This document shows positions 45,738 through 55,432 of a stretch of DNA of 64,000 bases, piece after piece. The notes beneath the pieces were generated by a model. That model had not been told where the DNA came from and made no database searches. It saw nothing but the letters and a program-made list of their open reading frames with translations. The translations under genes were made by a program, and so were the position numbers. This DNA is from Streptomyces venezuelae (GTDB lineage: Bacteria > Actinomycetota > Actinomycetes > Streptomycetales > Streptomycetaceae), in the NCBI RefSeq assembly GCF_008642315.1, contig NZ_CP029192.1:124001-188000 (forward strand), in the 5' to 3' direction. Position 1 is the first letter of the stretch. Each line of letters begins with the position of its first letter.

Positions 45738-46508
45738 ATGACCCAGCACCCCGGATCCCTCGCCGGCAAGGTCGCCCTGATCACCGGAGCCAGCAGCGGG
45801 ATCGGTGCGGCGGCTGCTCACGTCTTCACCCGCGAGGGCGCCCGCGTGGTCCTGGTCGCCCGGCGCGAGGACCGGCTGCAAACCTTGGCCAAAGAGCTGC
45901 GCGAGGCCGGTGCCGACGCCTCTTACTGCACCGCCGACGTGCAGAGCGCCGCCGACATGCGCCGCGCCGTCGCCCACACCGTCGACACCTACCAGCGCCT
46001 GGACGTCGCCTTCAACAACGCCGGGGCTGCGGCCGAGAAGAGCCCCCTGCACCTCATGGACGACGCCACCTACGACCTGATCATGGACACCAACGTACGT
46101 GGCGTGTGGAACTGCCTGCGTCCCGAGATCAGCGCCATGCTCACCGTCGGCGGCGGCGCCATCGTCAACACCAGCAGCGTCGCCGGTCTCGTCGCCACCT
46201 CCGTGGCCGCTCCCTACATCGCCGCGAAGCACGCCGTGGTCGGCCTCACCAAAGTCGCCGCCGTCGAATACGCCCCCCACAACATACGCATCAACGCCAT
46301 CGCCCCCGGCCTGGCGCGCTCCGAGATGGTCGAGGACTGGTTCACCCGCTTCCCCGCCCAGGAAGCCAAGAGCAAGGCGTCCTCCCCCCAGAACCGCATG
46401 GCCGAACCGGAAGAGATCGCCGAAGCCGCCGCCTGGCTCTGCAGCGACCACGCTTCCTTCGTCACCGGCGCCACCCTTCCCGTCGACGGGGGCGCCACCA
46501 CCTGGTAA
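45738..46508 (+). CDS. Short-chain dehydrogenase/reductase
   Basis: 256-aa classical SDR: cofactor motif TGASSGIGAA, NNAG in VAFNNAGAAA, catalytic Ser in VNTSSVAGL and the YxxxK in PYIAAKHAVVG, C-terminal GATLPVDGGATTW. AAGGAG lies 10 bp before the ATG. Standing among receptor, HAD and afsA genes, it is a candidate ketoreductase or butenolide reductase for making the gamma-butyrolactone signal, like SDRs found beside other receptor genes; a role in the main product is also possible. The 420 bp upstream is repetitive (AGCCGGAACRAGACGGGG words). Confidence 0.9.
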   Translation: MTQHPGSLAGKVALITGASSGIGAAAAHVFTREGARVVLVARREDRLQTLAKELREAGADASYCTADVQSAADMRRAVAHTVDTYQRLDVAFNNAGAAAEKSPLHLMDDATYDLIMDTNVRGVWNCLRPEISAMLTVGGGAIVNTSSVAGLVATSVAAPYIAAKHAVVGLTKVAAVEYAPHNIRINAIAPGLARSEMVEDWFTRFPAQEAKSKASSPQNRMAEPEEIAEAAAWLCSDHASFVTGATLPVDGGATTW

Positions 46509-46678
46509 CCGCCACACCCATCACCCACCGTCCCCAACACTCCACGGCTCCACGGCTCCACGGCTCAGCGGCTCAGCCGGTGTGGCGCCTTACGGAGGAG
46601 GTCGGTTTCCGCAGGGGGCGCGTAGGAGGATTGGCCTGTCTGCACCTCGTTGGCCCCGGGAGTCAGGACCCGTGAACC

Positions 46679-47341
46679 TCAGCCAGTGCTGGGGACCAGA
46701 GACGGCTGGGGAACCGACACCGCCTGCGCGTACAACCGCGCACCCCGATCCGGCGCCAAATCCAGCCGCGCCAACACCGCCGGGACCGCAATCGCCGGGA
46801 TCACGTGGTCGTACAACACCGAGATCCGCCGCTCCACGTCCGCGAGACCACACTCCAGCTGCGAGAACAACTGGACCCCGTGAAACGACGACACGATCAG
46901 CTCCGCCGTCTGCCGCGGCACCACATGCGACAGAACCTCTCCCCGCTCTTTCGCCTCGGCCAATGTCTGCGCCGACAACTCAATCCATGCGGGCCACGCA
47001 CTCCCGTAATGCTCACGCCCTTGCGGGTCCGACGAAAGCACCGCCCCCGCCCGCACCACCGGATCCCGCGGCAACCGGTGCGCCAGGAGCAGCCCAGCGT
47101 CCACCCACTCCTGCACCTTCAACTCCTGCGCCGGCCCCGCAAACGCCACCTGCGCCTGCAGCACTCCCCGGGCCAGCGCTTCCTTCGAGTCGAAGTGGAA
47201 ATACAAAGCCCCCTTGGTCACCCCCGCGACCTGCAAAATGTCCGACACCGTCGCCGCCGAGTACCCATGCTCGGCGAACACGACGGCCGCCGCTTCCAAC
47301 ACCGCCCGCCGCGTCCGAACAGCACGCTCCTGCTGCGCCAC
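46679..47341 (-). CDS. TetR-family gamma-butyrolactone receptor
   Basis: 220-aa protein with the full receptor pattern: AVRTRRAVLEAAAVVFAEHG, TVSDILQVAGVTKGALYFHF (HTH), SAWPAWIELSAQTLAEAKER with the ligand-pocket Trp, and IVSSFHGVQLFSQ, closely resembling ArpA, ScbR and BarA. It would bind AfsA-made gamma-butyrolactone and release repression of cluster genes. The GTG start gives (M)AQQERAVRTR, the normal beginning. It converges with the SDR gene. Confidence 0.92.
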   Translation of the reverse strand: MAQQERAVRTRRAVLEAAAVVFAEHGYSAATVSDILQVAGVTKGALYFHFDSKEALARGVLQAQVAFAGPAQELKVQEWVDAGLLLAHRLPRDPVVRAGAVLSSDPQGREHYGSAWPAWIELSAQTLAEAKERGEVLSHVVPRQTAELIVSSFHGVQLFSQLECGLADVERRISVLYDHVIPAIAVPAVLARLDLAPDRGARLYAQAVSVPQPSLVPSTG

Positions 47342-47736
47342 CCATAACCTCCCACCACCACAACCCACACCAAAAACGCAGCGGGCCCGAAAAGAAACCG
47401 CCGTGCACGTACCTTACCCACCCCACCCCAGCACACCCCCCGGCCACCACACATCACCGCAGCCCAACAGTGGACAACAGGCCGGACCGCAACCGGCAGG
47501 TCGGATCGCAGCTGCCACCCAAGGCACCGGCCTGCGACCGCATACCACCCACCGCCCACCACCGACCACCAACCGCGCAAAACACTCACAGAGCCTGAGC
47601 TCTGATGAGCCGTTAAGTCGCATGTCGTGCCATGCAGAGGTGACGGCAGCCTGAGGCCTCCCTCCACCCCCGTCAACCCAGCAGCCCCGCCGAGCACGAC
47701 CACATCAACTGCTCACGCGCAGCAGAACACCACAAA

Positions 47737-47765
47737 GGGGGCCGTCTGCATCGCAGACAGCCCCC
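47737..47765 (-). terminator. Hairpin downstream of the HAD gene
   Basis: GGGGG..GTCTGC - ATC - GCAGAC..CCCCC forms a strong stem with small internal mismatches, about 100 bp beyond the HAD stop codon; TTTG follows on the minus strand. The rest of the gap to the receptor start (47342-47736) holds no clear gene. Confidence 0.55.
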
Positions 47766-47868
47766 GCCCCCTACCTACGCCGACGCATCCCCCTCACGTA
47801 CGGGACCGAGTCGGCCATCGCCCGAGCCGATCACCGCCCGCGCCGGCTCACCGCGCATGACCCGCCTC

Positions 47869-48549
47869 CTACAAACCCCGCTCGGGCCAACTGCGACCGG
47901 CCGCCGCCTCCGCATCCACCCGCCTGAGCAAGTCCTCGTCGATCTCCCCCAGCGAGCGCACCACATGCCGTGCCCCTGCCCGCTCCATCAACGGCCGCTG
48001 GTACCCGTTCTCGTAATCACTGGGGTGCCCGATGAACGCCACCCCCAACTCCCGTGCCGCCTCCGCGACCCGCGCCACGTCGTCGATGAAAACGACCTGG
48101 TCCAGGCGCAGCCCGAACACGCCCTCGGTGATCTCACGGATCCCCGGGCGGAAATCGTTCGTGCACACGTACCCCGGCGCGTCGAACAAACCGGCCACAT
48201 CACCCAGGTAGCGGTCGAAGTGCTTCCGCTCCAAGCCTCCGTAACAGACCGTGGCCACCTCCAGTCCACGCAGCCGCTCCAGCAACTCACTCGCCCCCGG
48301 CAGCACGCGGACCGGGTGCTCCGCCACGTACCGTTCCCGCTCCTCGAAGTACGCCGCCAACAGCTCCTCCGCGCTGCCCCCCAGCACATCCGCGGCCGCC
48401 CGCGCCGCCACCATCTGCGACTGCGACAACAGCGCCTGCTCCAACTCCGGCCCGTACTCCCCTCCCCGGGACTCCACGAGCCGCCGGATCACCGGGCCGA
48501 AACTGTCGTTCAGCAGCACCCCGTCGATGTTCACCGCGACCAACCGCAC
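47869..48549 (-). CDS. HAD-superfamily protein with altered nucleophile motif
   Basis: About 226 aa from the GTG giving (M)RLVAVNIDGVLLND; an in-frame start further up (48675/48678) would add a Gly-rich, unlikely extension. Motif I is N-I-D-G-V instead of D-x-D, so the nucleophilic Asp is Asn in the DNA. Motif IV FIDDVARVAEAA is intact and a Lys occurs in LERKHFDRYL. A phosphatase for the AfsA-derived butenolide phosphate would be an attractive role, but a missing nucleophile argues against ordinary phosphatase chemistry. It could be a binding or regulatory protein. Confidence 0.75.
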   Translation of the reverse strand: MRLVAVNIDGVLLNDSFGPVIRRLVESRGGEYGPELEQALLSQSQMVAARAAADVLGGSAEELLAAYFEERERYVAEHPVRVLPGASELLERLRGLEVATVCYGGLERKHFDRYLGDVAGLFDAPGYVCTNDFRPGIREITEGVFGLRLDQVVFIDDVARVAEAARELGVAFIGHPSDYENGYQRPLMERAGARHVVRSLGEIDEDLLRRVDAEAAAGRSWPERGL

Positions 48550-49116
48550 ATGACCCAATCCCCCACCCCCGTCCACGCCTGCGTCCCCGCCGACGTCCAC
48601 ACGCACACCCACACCCGGCTCGACCGAACCGGCCTCGCCCGTACCCGCGCCGAGCGATCCCCCACGACTTGCCATCACGACCCCGCCCTCACATCAACAA
48701 CGAACCCGACAAGAACCGAACCTGCACAAACCGCCGAACAACCGGCCCTCGGCCCACGGCCCCCAACCCCGCCTCAACCTCGACCGAGGCCCTCGGCCTG
48801 GCTTTCGGCACCGCGAGGCCCACCCCGCCAAGTCAACAGGCGCGAAAGCATAACAAGAGAACCGGACGCCCTGTTTTCCATCCGGATAAACGGACTTAGA
48901 AATTCCCCTTAACCATGAAAAGCGAGCCCCCAGCCCGCCCCCGCACACTCGGGACTTCACACCCCGAGTCCGCGCCACCCCCTCACCAGGAACGCAACTA
49001 CCCAGCGTCACGAAATCCCGAAACTCGTTGCCACGCCGAGATACCGCTACAGCGGAATACAGGAATCCGAATACCCCTTGACGCACTCCGTGCAATTACC
49101 ACGAACCCTTGAAAAG

Positions 49117-49140
49117 GAAACCGGTAGGTATGTATGTTAT
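49117..49140. promoter_or_regulatory. Possible ARE-like site before afsA
   Basis: AAACCGGTAGGTATGTATGT, about 40-60 bp before the afsA start, contains inward-facing AAACC and GGTAT with a 4-bp centre and reads ACATACCTACCGGTTT on the other strand, similar to published receptor sites. Its spacing differs from the other three candidate sites. Confidence 0.4.
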
Positions 49141-49176
49141 GGCGTCGCTTTCATTTCACCTCCGGGGGAGAGGTCC

Positions 49177-50388
49177 ATGATCAGCAGTCTCGTATTGTCG
49201 AAAGACGCCCAAGGCGCCCGTGTCGCCAGCACCAGCACCAGCACCACAACGGACGACACAAGGGGCGACGCAACCGCCAGTACCGCCGCCAGCACCACCA
49301 CCGGCGACACCGCCCCCGTCACCACGCAGAACCCCACCCACGGCAGCACCGCCGACTCCAGCACCGCCGTCGGCACAGCGGACGGCGCCACGGATCACTC
49401 CGTCGGCACCACGGACAGGCCCTCCACGGACGGCCCAGCCACACCCGCCCGTGCGCCTCGAGCCGGGTCCGCCAAGGCCGCAACCGCCCCGCCCCGCCTC
49501 ACCACCACCGTCCCCGCCGAGTACGTGCACCGCGCGGCCCTCGCCGAGGTCTTCCTCACCGGCTGCGAGAAGACCGGGCCCGAGACCTACGTCCTCACCG
49601 GGCAATGGCCCCGCGCCCACACCTTCTTCACCACCCTCGACGGTCGGCACGATCACCTCCAGGCCTGCGAAACCCTCCGCCAGACCGGCATCTACCTCGC
49701 CCACGCCGAGCACGGCATACCCCTCGGCCACCACTTCGTCATGCAGGACATGACCGTCACCACCCACCCCGAGCACCTCACCATAGGCAGCACCCCCACC
49801 AACCTCACGCTGCACACCACCCTCTCCCGGCCCACCCGTAGCCCTCAGTTCACCATCGCGTTCACCATCACCAACCCGCAAGACCAGACCCTCGCCACCG
49901 GCCACGGCCACTTCACCTGCATCTCGCCCGCCGTCTACCGCCGCATGCGCAGCGCCGGCAACCCCGACAACGCCACTGATCCCACCACCCACACCCTCAA
50001 GGCCCTGGTCCACACCCCCACCAATCAAGACCCCTATGTCTTCGGCCGCGTTGACTCCCGCGACCTGGTTCTCGCCCCCACCCACCAACCCCGCACCTAC
50101 CTGCTCAACGCCCACCCCGAGCACCCCGTCCTCTTCGACCACGACGGTGACCACCTCCCCGGCATGGTCCTCATAGAGGCCGCCCGCCAAGCCACCCATC
50201 CGCACCCGCCCACCACTCAGCTCACCCACACGCACACCACCTTCCACCACTACGTCGAACTGACCACTCCCACCACCGTCGTCACCACCCCGCCCACGCA
50301 CACCCACAACACCACCACGCACACCGTCACCAGCCACCAGAACGACCGCCCCACCCACACCACCACCCTCATTCACACCCGCCTCTGA
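49177..50388 (+). CDS. afsA: AfsA-family gamma-butyrolactone biosynthesis protein
   Basis: 403 aa. AfsA joins a beta-ketoacyl chain to dihydroxyacetone phosphate, the key step in A-factor-type signal synthesis. Two AfsA repeats are seen: one from about residue 110 (LTTTVPAEYVHRAALAEVFL, GQWPRAHTFF) and one from about 280 (NQDPYVFGRVDSRDLVLAP, HPVLFDHDGDHLPGMVLIEA). The usual length is about 300; here a roughly 105-residue Thr/Ser/Ala-rich segment precedes the first domain. GGGGGAGAGG lies just before the chosen ATG; an upstream ATG would lack a ribosome site. It marks the right end of the regulatory block. Confidence 0.9.
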   Translation: MISSLVLSKDAQGARVASTSTSTTTDDTRGDATASTAASTTTGDTAPVTTQNPTHGSTADSSTAVGTADGATDHSVGTTDRPSTDGPATPARAPRAGSAKAATAPPRLTTTVPAEYVHRAALAEVFLTGCEKTGPETYVLTGQWPRAHTFFTTLDGRHDHLQACETLRQTGIYLAHAEHGIPLGHHFVMQDMTVTTHPEHLTIGSTPTNLTLHTTLSRPTRSPQFTIAFTITNPQDQTLATGHGHFTCISPAVYRRMRSAGNPDNATDPTTHTLKALVHTPTNQDPYVFGRVDSRDLVLAPTHQPRTYLLNAHPEHPVLFDHDGDHLPGMVLIEAARQATHPHPPTTQLTHTHTTFHHYVELTTPTTVVTTPPTHTHNTTTHTVTSHQNDRPTHTTTLIHTRL

Positions 50389-50684
50389 TCACGCGGTCCC
50401 GACACCGAATTCGGGAGCGCAACCGGGAACGAGCGGGAACCCGGCCAGAACCCGGCGAGAACCAGCGGAATGTGCCGCAGACGTGCGTGTCCTGCCACTG
50501 CTGCCACTGCTGCCCAGCAGGTCTGATCACTTCATGCGCCTGCCGTTCGGTTCACCTACGGTTCAGCCATCGATGAAGATCCGTAACTCAGGCGTCGGAA
50601 ATTGATCAGTTCACCAGTGCAATTCCGCTGCCCTCAGCCATTGCGTTCGTTTTCACGAGCGGCATCGAAATAGGGAGGACGAAA

Positions 50685-50709
50685 GCGGGCCGACCCCCGG
50701 TCGGCCCGC
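50685..50709 (-). terminator. Terminator downstream of the small cupin gene
   Basis: Perfect 10-bp stem GCGGGCCGAC / GTCGGCCCGC followed on the minus strand by TTTCG. It is 25 bp after the cupin stop. The 345-bp gap between afsA and the cupin contains nothing else recognised. Confidence 0.65.
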
Positions 50710-50733
50710 CATCAGCTCTGCGATCTGCGCGCT

Positions 50734-51213
50734 TTACTCCTCCATCTCCCCGGACAACTGGTACAGGTCCGGCACGGATACCTTGATCGGCTCTTGCGTC
50801 GTCCGGGCTATCACGACCACCACCGGCTCGTCCGGGCTGGGGTTCTCCTCGCGGTGCGGGACGAACGGAGGAACAAGGAAGAAGTCTCCGGGGTCCGCGG
50901 CGACACGAACCTCCTTCGTGCCGTCGTGGTACACGAACACGGGGTGGCCGCTGACCACATAGATGCCCGCCTCCGACGCGCCGTGGTGGTGGTTGTCCGT
51001 CGCACTCAACGGCGGATTCTCCACCAGGCCCATCCAGAGCCTCTTGGAACCGACCGTGCCTCCGCTGATGGCCGCGTAGCCGTCCAGCTCGTCGGCTCGG
51101 ACATGGTGGACGCGGTTGTTCAGCGGTCCCGTGCTGCCCGTACTGCCCACGCCGACCATGCCGTCCGCGCCGTACCTGCCTTGCGGTGTGTTGGCGCCTG
51201 TGTCGGTGTTCAT
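50734..51213 (-). CDS. Cupin-domain protein
   Basis: 159-aa single cupin. Metal-type motif 1 is HHHGASEAGIYVVSGHPVFV and motif 2 is PPFVPHREENPSPDEPV. AAGGGAG precedes the ATG. The first 30 residues are Gly/Thr-rich. I do not recognise a specific enzyme; the family includes small metabolite-binding and isomerase proteins. It is monocistronic with its own terminator and probably outside the biosynthetic cluster. Confidence 0.85.
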   Translation of the reverse strand: MNTDTGANTPQGRYGADGMVGVGSTGSTGPLNNRVHHVRADELDGYAAISGGTVGSKRLWMGLVENPPLSATDNHHHGASEAGIYVVSGHPVFVYHDGTKEVRVAADPGDFFLVPPFVPHREENPSPDEPVVVVIARTTQEPIKVSVPDLYQLSGEMEE

Positions 51214-51266
51214 GCTGCAACTCCCTTTGTGGCGGGCTCGTTTGACTGCACAACACCCTGCTGACG

Positions 51267-51740
51267 TTGGAGCTTTTCGGCAATCCAACTTGCCGGAACT
51301 GCAAGCAATCCGGACGGCGAGGCCGCCCGCGCACCTCCATCCGCCCGCACTCCGCTCTGCTATCCGCGACAGTTCTCGCTCTCCCCCTCGTCCCGGCCGC
51401 CTCGCAGCCCGCGAGCGCCACCGTGGCGACGCCAGGGGCGGTATCGGCGCCGGGGGCAGTATCCGCGTCTGCGTCGTGCATCGGTGGCCTCAAGGACTCA
51501 CGGACGCGTTCGTCCGTCGACGGTGGCGAGGGGCCCTGAGAGGACGAGAGCCGATTCACGGACGCGCTTCAGCTCAACAGGGCGTACCTGGGGACGGCCA
51601 AGGCGGTGATCTCCTCCGCCGTCTGGAGCGCGTACGGCCTCACAGGGCTACAGGACGGAGGCAATTCCGGGGAAACGGTCACGCTGTACAACCCTCGTAC
51701 GCCACGAGATCGACGTCTCACGCCACTGACCATCGACGTC
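51267..51740 (+). pseudogene. Possible remnant of a secreted protein gene
   Basis: One frame encodes a signal-peptide-like stretch (ALLSATVLALPLVPAASQPASA), continues to an in-frame TGA at 51537, and then carries on in the same frame with a protein-like segment (RFTDALQLNRAYLGTAKAVI and following). A single nonsense change in an old secreted-protein gene would explain this. No ribosome site or family is recognised. Confidence is low; it may simply be gene-free DNA. Confidence 0.3.
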
Positions 51741-51787
51741 TCACCCCACTGGCCACTGAGCCTTATCCCTCTACTGGCGATCGCCGG

Positions 51788-52633
51788 TCACCCACCCAGG
51801 GCGCCGACAGCCCGTACGAACGCACCGTCATCGGCCATCACAGGGACCGCCAGGCAGTGGTCCCCTTCCGTCGCGACGGCGACGTCGTCGGCGAAGCCTC
51901 CGCCGATGAGTTCGCGCCCTGAGGCGACCTCGGCCACGGCGGTGGCGACGTCCGGCGTCGTCCGGAAGACGGCTGCCGCCATTGCTGCTTCCGGCGACAG
52001 CGTGCCTGCGCCGTCGAAACTGTCGCAGCCCTGGGCCCGGCCCAGGACGTCGCCGCGGTCCCGTCCGTACGACTCCTCCAACGCGCCGATGATCGCCCCC
52101 GCTCCCAACATGTCCTCCATCGCGGGCCTCAGGCTTCCGTCCGGCCAGCGTTCCCCTGAGGCGATCACCGCTAGGGGACGTTCTGCGGTCCCGTATCCCT
52201 CGCGGGCGAGCCAGCGGCTTACGGCTGTCGCGTTCCGGAGGGCGCCGGCGACCACGGGTATGCCGCCGGCCGACGCGGCGATCGCGGAGCCGTTGGGTGA
52301 GGGCAGTACGAGGCGGGGCGTGAACGGTGCTCGGCGTAGTGCCGCCGGGGAGAGGGACCAGGGCGCTGTCGGCGTGGCCATACGGCGGCCGACCGCCAGG
52401 ACCGCGCCCATCTGCTCGGCGAAGGCGGCTGCCGTCTCGTCCCGCCAGTGGTAGGGGAACACCCGCGTGCCCGCCTCCACGGCGACCGTCACCGCCGTCG
52501 TGAACGACAGTACGTCCACCACCACAAGGCAGGCGGCGTCCGACGCCAGCCGTTCCGCTCCGGTGGGACCCCAGTCGAACCGGACCCCGTGGGGCCTCTG
52601 CAGAGGCCAGTCATTCATATGCCCGTAATTCAT
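51788..52633 (-). CDS. 2-phosphosulfolactate phosphatase (ComB)-family protein
   Basis: About 281 aa. It contains VRFDWGPTGAERL, VVVDVLSFTTAVTVAVEAG, LPSPNGSAIA and VIASGERWPDGSLRPAMEDM, the pattern of the ComB family. ComB acts in coenzyme M synthesis in archaea, but the many actinomycete members are of unknown function. The start is uncertain: ATG codons at 52633 and 52618 both lack a strong ribosome site. It is divergent from the VOC gene with a very short spacer. Confidence 0.82.
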   Translation of the reverse strand: MNYGHMNDWPLQRPHGVRFDWGPTGAERLASDAACLVVVDVLSFTTAVTVAVEAGTRVFPYHWRDETAAAFAEQMGAVLAVGRRMATPTAPWSLSPAALRRAPFTPRLVLPSPNGSAIAASAGGIPVVAGALRNATAVSRWLAREGYGTAERPLAVIASGERWPDGSLRPAMEDMLGAGAIIGALEESYGRDRGDVLGRAQGCDSFDGAGTLSPEAAMAAAVFRTTPDVATAVAEVASGRELIGGGFADDVAVATEGDHCLAVPVMADDGAFVRAVGALGG

Positions 52634-52688
52634 AACTGATGATCGTGCCTGCTTGCCGCGCGCGATGAGGGTGGGGCAGGCTCCTTCC

Positions 52689-53210
52689 ATGGTTTCGGTT
52701 CTGCAGAACGTAGCTGTCGATTGCGCCAACGCCTATGAGCTGGCCCGTTTTTGGAGCGCGGTGACCGGTCGTCCGATGCACCCGGAGGACCGGCCCGGCG
52801 ACCTGGAGACGGAGGTGATGCTGCCGGAGGGACCGGTCCTGTTCTTCAATCAGGTGGCCGAACCGAAGACGTCGAAGAACAGGCTCCATCTGTGCCTGCG
52901 TCCGGAGACGTCCCGTGAGGCGGAGGTCGAACGGCTCCTCGGGCTCGGTGCCACGTGGGTCGTCGACCGTCGGGAACCGGACGGGTCGGGCTGGGCCGTG
53001 CTGGCGGATCCCGAGGGCAACGAGTTCTGCGTCCTGCGAAGCGAGTCCGACCGGGCCGTGCCCGACGACCTGGCCGCGTCCGAGTTCGCCGCGTCCGAGC
53101 GAGCCTGCTCCGACCGACCCGCCACCACGTCGACCACGTCGACCACGTCGACCACGTCAACAGCGGCGACCACGGCAACCGCGGCTCAGACGCCCTCCAC
53201 CTCGCCCTGA
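52689..53210 (+). CDS. VOC (glyoxalase-like) domain protein
   Basis: 173 aa. An N-terminal VOC domain of about 120 residues (VAVDCANAYELARFWSAVTG, RLHLCLRPETSREAEVERL, VLADPEGNEFCVLRSES) belongs to the glyoxalase-like group common in Streptomyces, often one-domain proteins of unknown substrate. After it comes a Ser/Thr/Ala-rich tail made partly from a 9-bp ACCACGTCG repeat encoding TST units. The tail is probably a repeat-expansion extension. Confidence 0.85.
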   Translation: MVSVLQNVAVDCANAYELARFWSAVTGRPMHPEDRPGDLETEVMLPEGPVLFFNQVAEPKTSKNRLHLCLRPETSREAEVERLLGLGATWVVDRREPDGSGWAVLADPEGNEFCVLRSESDRAVPDDLAASEFAASERACSDRPATTSTTSTTSTTSTAATTATAAQTPSTSP

Positions 53211-53448
53211 CGGGCCGGACACGGAGAGGCCTGGGCACACCCAGTAAGCCCACAACCGCAACGGCATCTGCAACCGCATCTGCAACCGCAACCGCCCCTC
53301 CCTCCTCGGCCCGCATTGGTCAGCCGTTGTGGGGCAGGAGAAACCGAGCGACAGCACCTGTACCGTGACACAGCTCTCCCTGCCCCTCTTCCCTTGACAG
53401 GATCACGGACCATACTGATCGGGCTCCGATCCCCTACAGAACGAATCC

Positions 53449-54615
53449 ATGGCCAAGAACAGCAGCTCCTCGACCACCGCCCCCGACACCGCGTGGCTGG
53501 GGCGCGGGCGCCATCTCGGGCCCGAGCCCGAGCAGGACGTCCGGCGCAACCTGATCGCCCTCAAGGCGGCCGGGGTGCTCGACGACTTCCTGGACCTCGA
53601 CCCCGTGGAGGCGGCCCGTTCCACCATCCTGCATCCGCGGGACGAGTCCGCCGATCCGGGGCCCTCGGCCCGTCGGCTCTTCGAGGCCCGGTGGCATGTG
53701 GCCGATGACGTCACGGTGCGCGCCCAGCTGACCACATTCGACGCCGAGACCCGGCGCAAGGACGGCGAGGGTGGTGTCACCTGGGTCCTGGCCGCCGAGG
53801 CAGACCAGGTGTGGGACGCGCACTGGCCCTCGCCCGCCACCATGTTCTGGCCCGACAGCGAGCAGGTTCCGTGGGACCACGACGTGCCGTCCGACCTTCG
53901 TCTTCGGGTGACGAACCACCTGCCGAAGGACGACGACGAGCTGCGTCACCTGCTGCGGGACTGCACTCGTCAGAGCTGGTACATCCATGTCGTCGTCCAC
54001 GAGGCGATGACGCCTGACGCGAAGGGGCAGCGGCCGGTCTCGACGTTCCTGCCGCCGAGCCTGCGCCACCAGGTCGTCGAGCACCGGGGCACGCCGGAGC
54101 AGGCGCAGATCGCCGACTTCGCGATGAAGCGGGAACTGAGCGTGCGGATGCCTCGCGGGGGCGGCGTCGTCCTGCCCACGGCACCGCCGAACCCGGAGTA
54201 CGACGCGGAGCGGTTCACCGTGCGCACGGTCTTCCTGGACGGGTCGGAGCCGACCGAACTCCTCGACCGGATCAAGGAGTTCGCAGCCCTCCCCCGCCCG
54301 CTGCCCGCCGAGGCCGAGCAGGCCCTCACGCGGCTGCGCCAGGGCTGGCACCTGCTCACCGAGGACGAGGAGCTGACCCACGCCCAGGACATGGTCACCA
54401 AGTACGCCGAGGCCCTCGACGCCATGACGACCTCGCGTGATCTGTACCGGGAGGCGGCCGAGGCAGCGCAGGCCGCGTTGGCCGAGGTGACGGGCGGAGA
54501 CGGTACGCCGGTCGCGACGGCCGCGCCGGGCCAGGGCAGGACGGACGGGGGCGCGGGCTCGCCGCTGAGCGCTTTCAGCAAGGCGTTCGGCCGCTTCCGG
54601 GAACCGAAGAAGTAG
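53449..54615 (+). CDS. Conserved actinomycete protein of unknown function
   Basis: 388 aa, soluble, with no signal peptide or membrane segment. It has a structured N-terminal part (AWLGRGRHLGPEPEQDVRRN, WDAHWPSPATMFWPD, WYIHVVVHEAM) and a charged helical C-terminal section (AEQALTRLRQGWHLLTEDEE, YREAAEAAQAALAEV) ending in a basic tail. I cannot assign a family. Codon use and uninterrupted length make it a real gene. Confidence 0.8.
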   Translation: MAKNSSSSTTAPDTAWLGRGRHLGPEPEQDVRRNLIALKAAGVLDDFLDLDPVEAARSTILHPRDESADPGPSARRLFEARWHVADDVTVRAQLTTFDAETRRKDGEGGVTWVLAAEADQVWDAHWPSPATMFWPDSEQVPWDHDVPSDLRLRVTNHLPKDDDELRHLLRDCTRQSWYIHVVVHEAMTPDAKGQRPVSTFLPPSLRHQVVEHRGTPEQAQIADFAMKRELSVRMPRGGGVVLPTAPPNPEYDAERFTVRTVFLDGSEPTELLDRIKEFAALPRPLPAEAEQALTRLRQGWHLLTEDEELTHAQDMVTKYAEALDAMTTSRDLYREAAEAAQAALAEVTGGDGTPVATAAPGQGRTDGGAGSPLSAFSKAFGRFREPKK

Positions 54616-54707
54616 CGGAGGCGAAAAAGTAGCGGAATCGAAGAAGTGGCGGAATCGGCGAAGTCGCGGGAATCGAAGAGGGAAGCGGCAGCAGGTTCGG
54701 GGACAGG

Positions 54708-55432
54708 ATGACGGACGGACGCCCGGGCCGACTCGCCGCTCACGCTGCCGCCTCCGCCGCCCTCACCGAGCACAGCGACCGCGAACTGCGCGACCTACTC
54801 GCCTCCGCTCCGCCCCTCGGCAGCGGGATCGGCATCGGCGGCAGCTCGCCCCTCCTGACGGTCGTCGAAGTCCCGTGTTCGCGAAGCGAATCCCCGTCAC
54901 CGACGAGGAAACGGCACCCGACCACGTACGGTCCACCGCGAACGTGTTCGGACTGCCGGCCTACTGTCACCACGGCGTCGGAAGCCCGGGCTTCGGCGTA
55001 TGGCGGGAAGTGGCCGCGCACACGATGACCACGAACTGGGTCCTTGAGGGGGAACACCACGCTTTCCCTCTCCTCTATCACTGGCGCCTCGTGCCCGGCC
55101 CCGACTCCGGCGAGTCCCTCCACGAGGACCTCGCCGAGCAGATACGCATCGGCGACATCCTGACGGACGGCCGGAACCTGTACTTCGCCGACTTCGTCCT
55201 GGCCCTCTCCGCCCGGTTCGACCTCTCCCCGGCGGAGTCCGCCTTCCTCGCCCAGCACCGGACGTACGACCGCGCATACACCCTCAGCTACCTGGTGAAC
55301 GCGTTGATCACCGCGCTGTACGGCTGTGAACGGTCCGAACGCGAGGCGATCATCACGGGGTACGCACCTCTCGCCTCGGTCGTCCCGCGGGAGGCGATCC
55401 AGCGGCTGGTGGGGCCGGACCAAGGCACATAA
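54708..55432 (+). pseudogene. Degraded phosphotransferase/kinase-like gene (frameshift plus internal deletion)
   Basis: The first frame encodes MTDGRPGRLAAH...LGSGIGIGGSSPLLTVVE; a one-base loss near 54865-54875 shifts the reading to a second frame that continues FAKRIPVTDEETAPDHVRST, NVFGLPAYCHHG, TNWVLEGEHHAFPLLYHWR. After that it jumps from a Pro/Ser-rich segment directly to DILTDGRNLYFADFVLALS. The Streptomyces kinase-like family I compare it with (from memory) has a central segment with a catalytic HxDxH-like loop there, which is missing. Both lesions point to a pseudogene. Confidence 0.7.
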
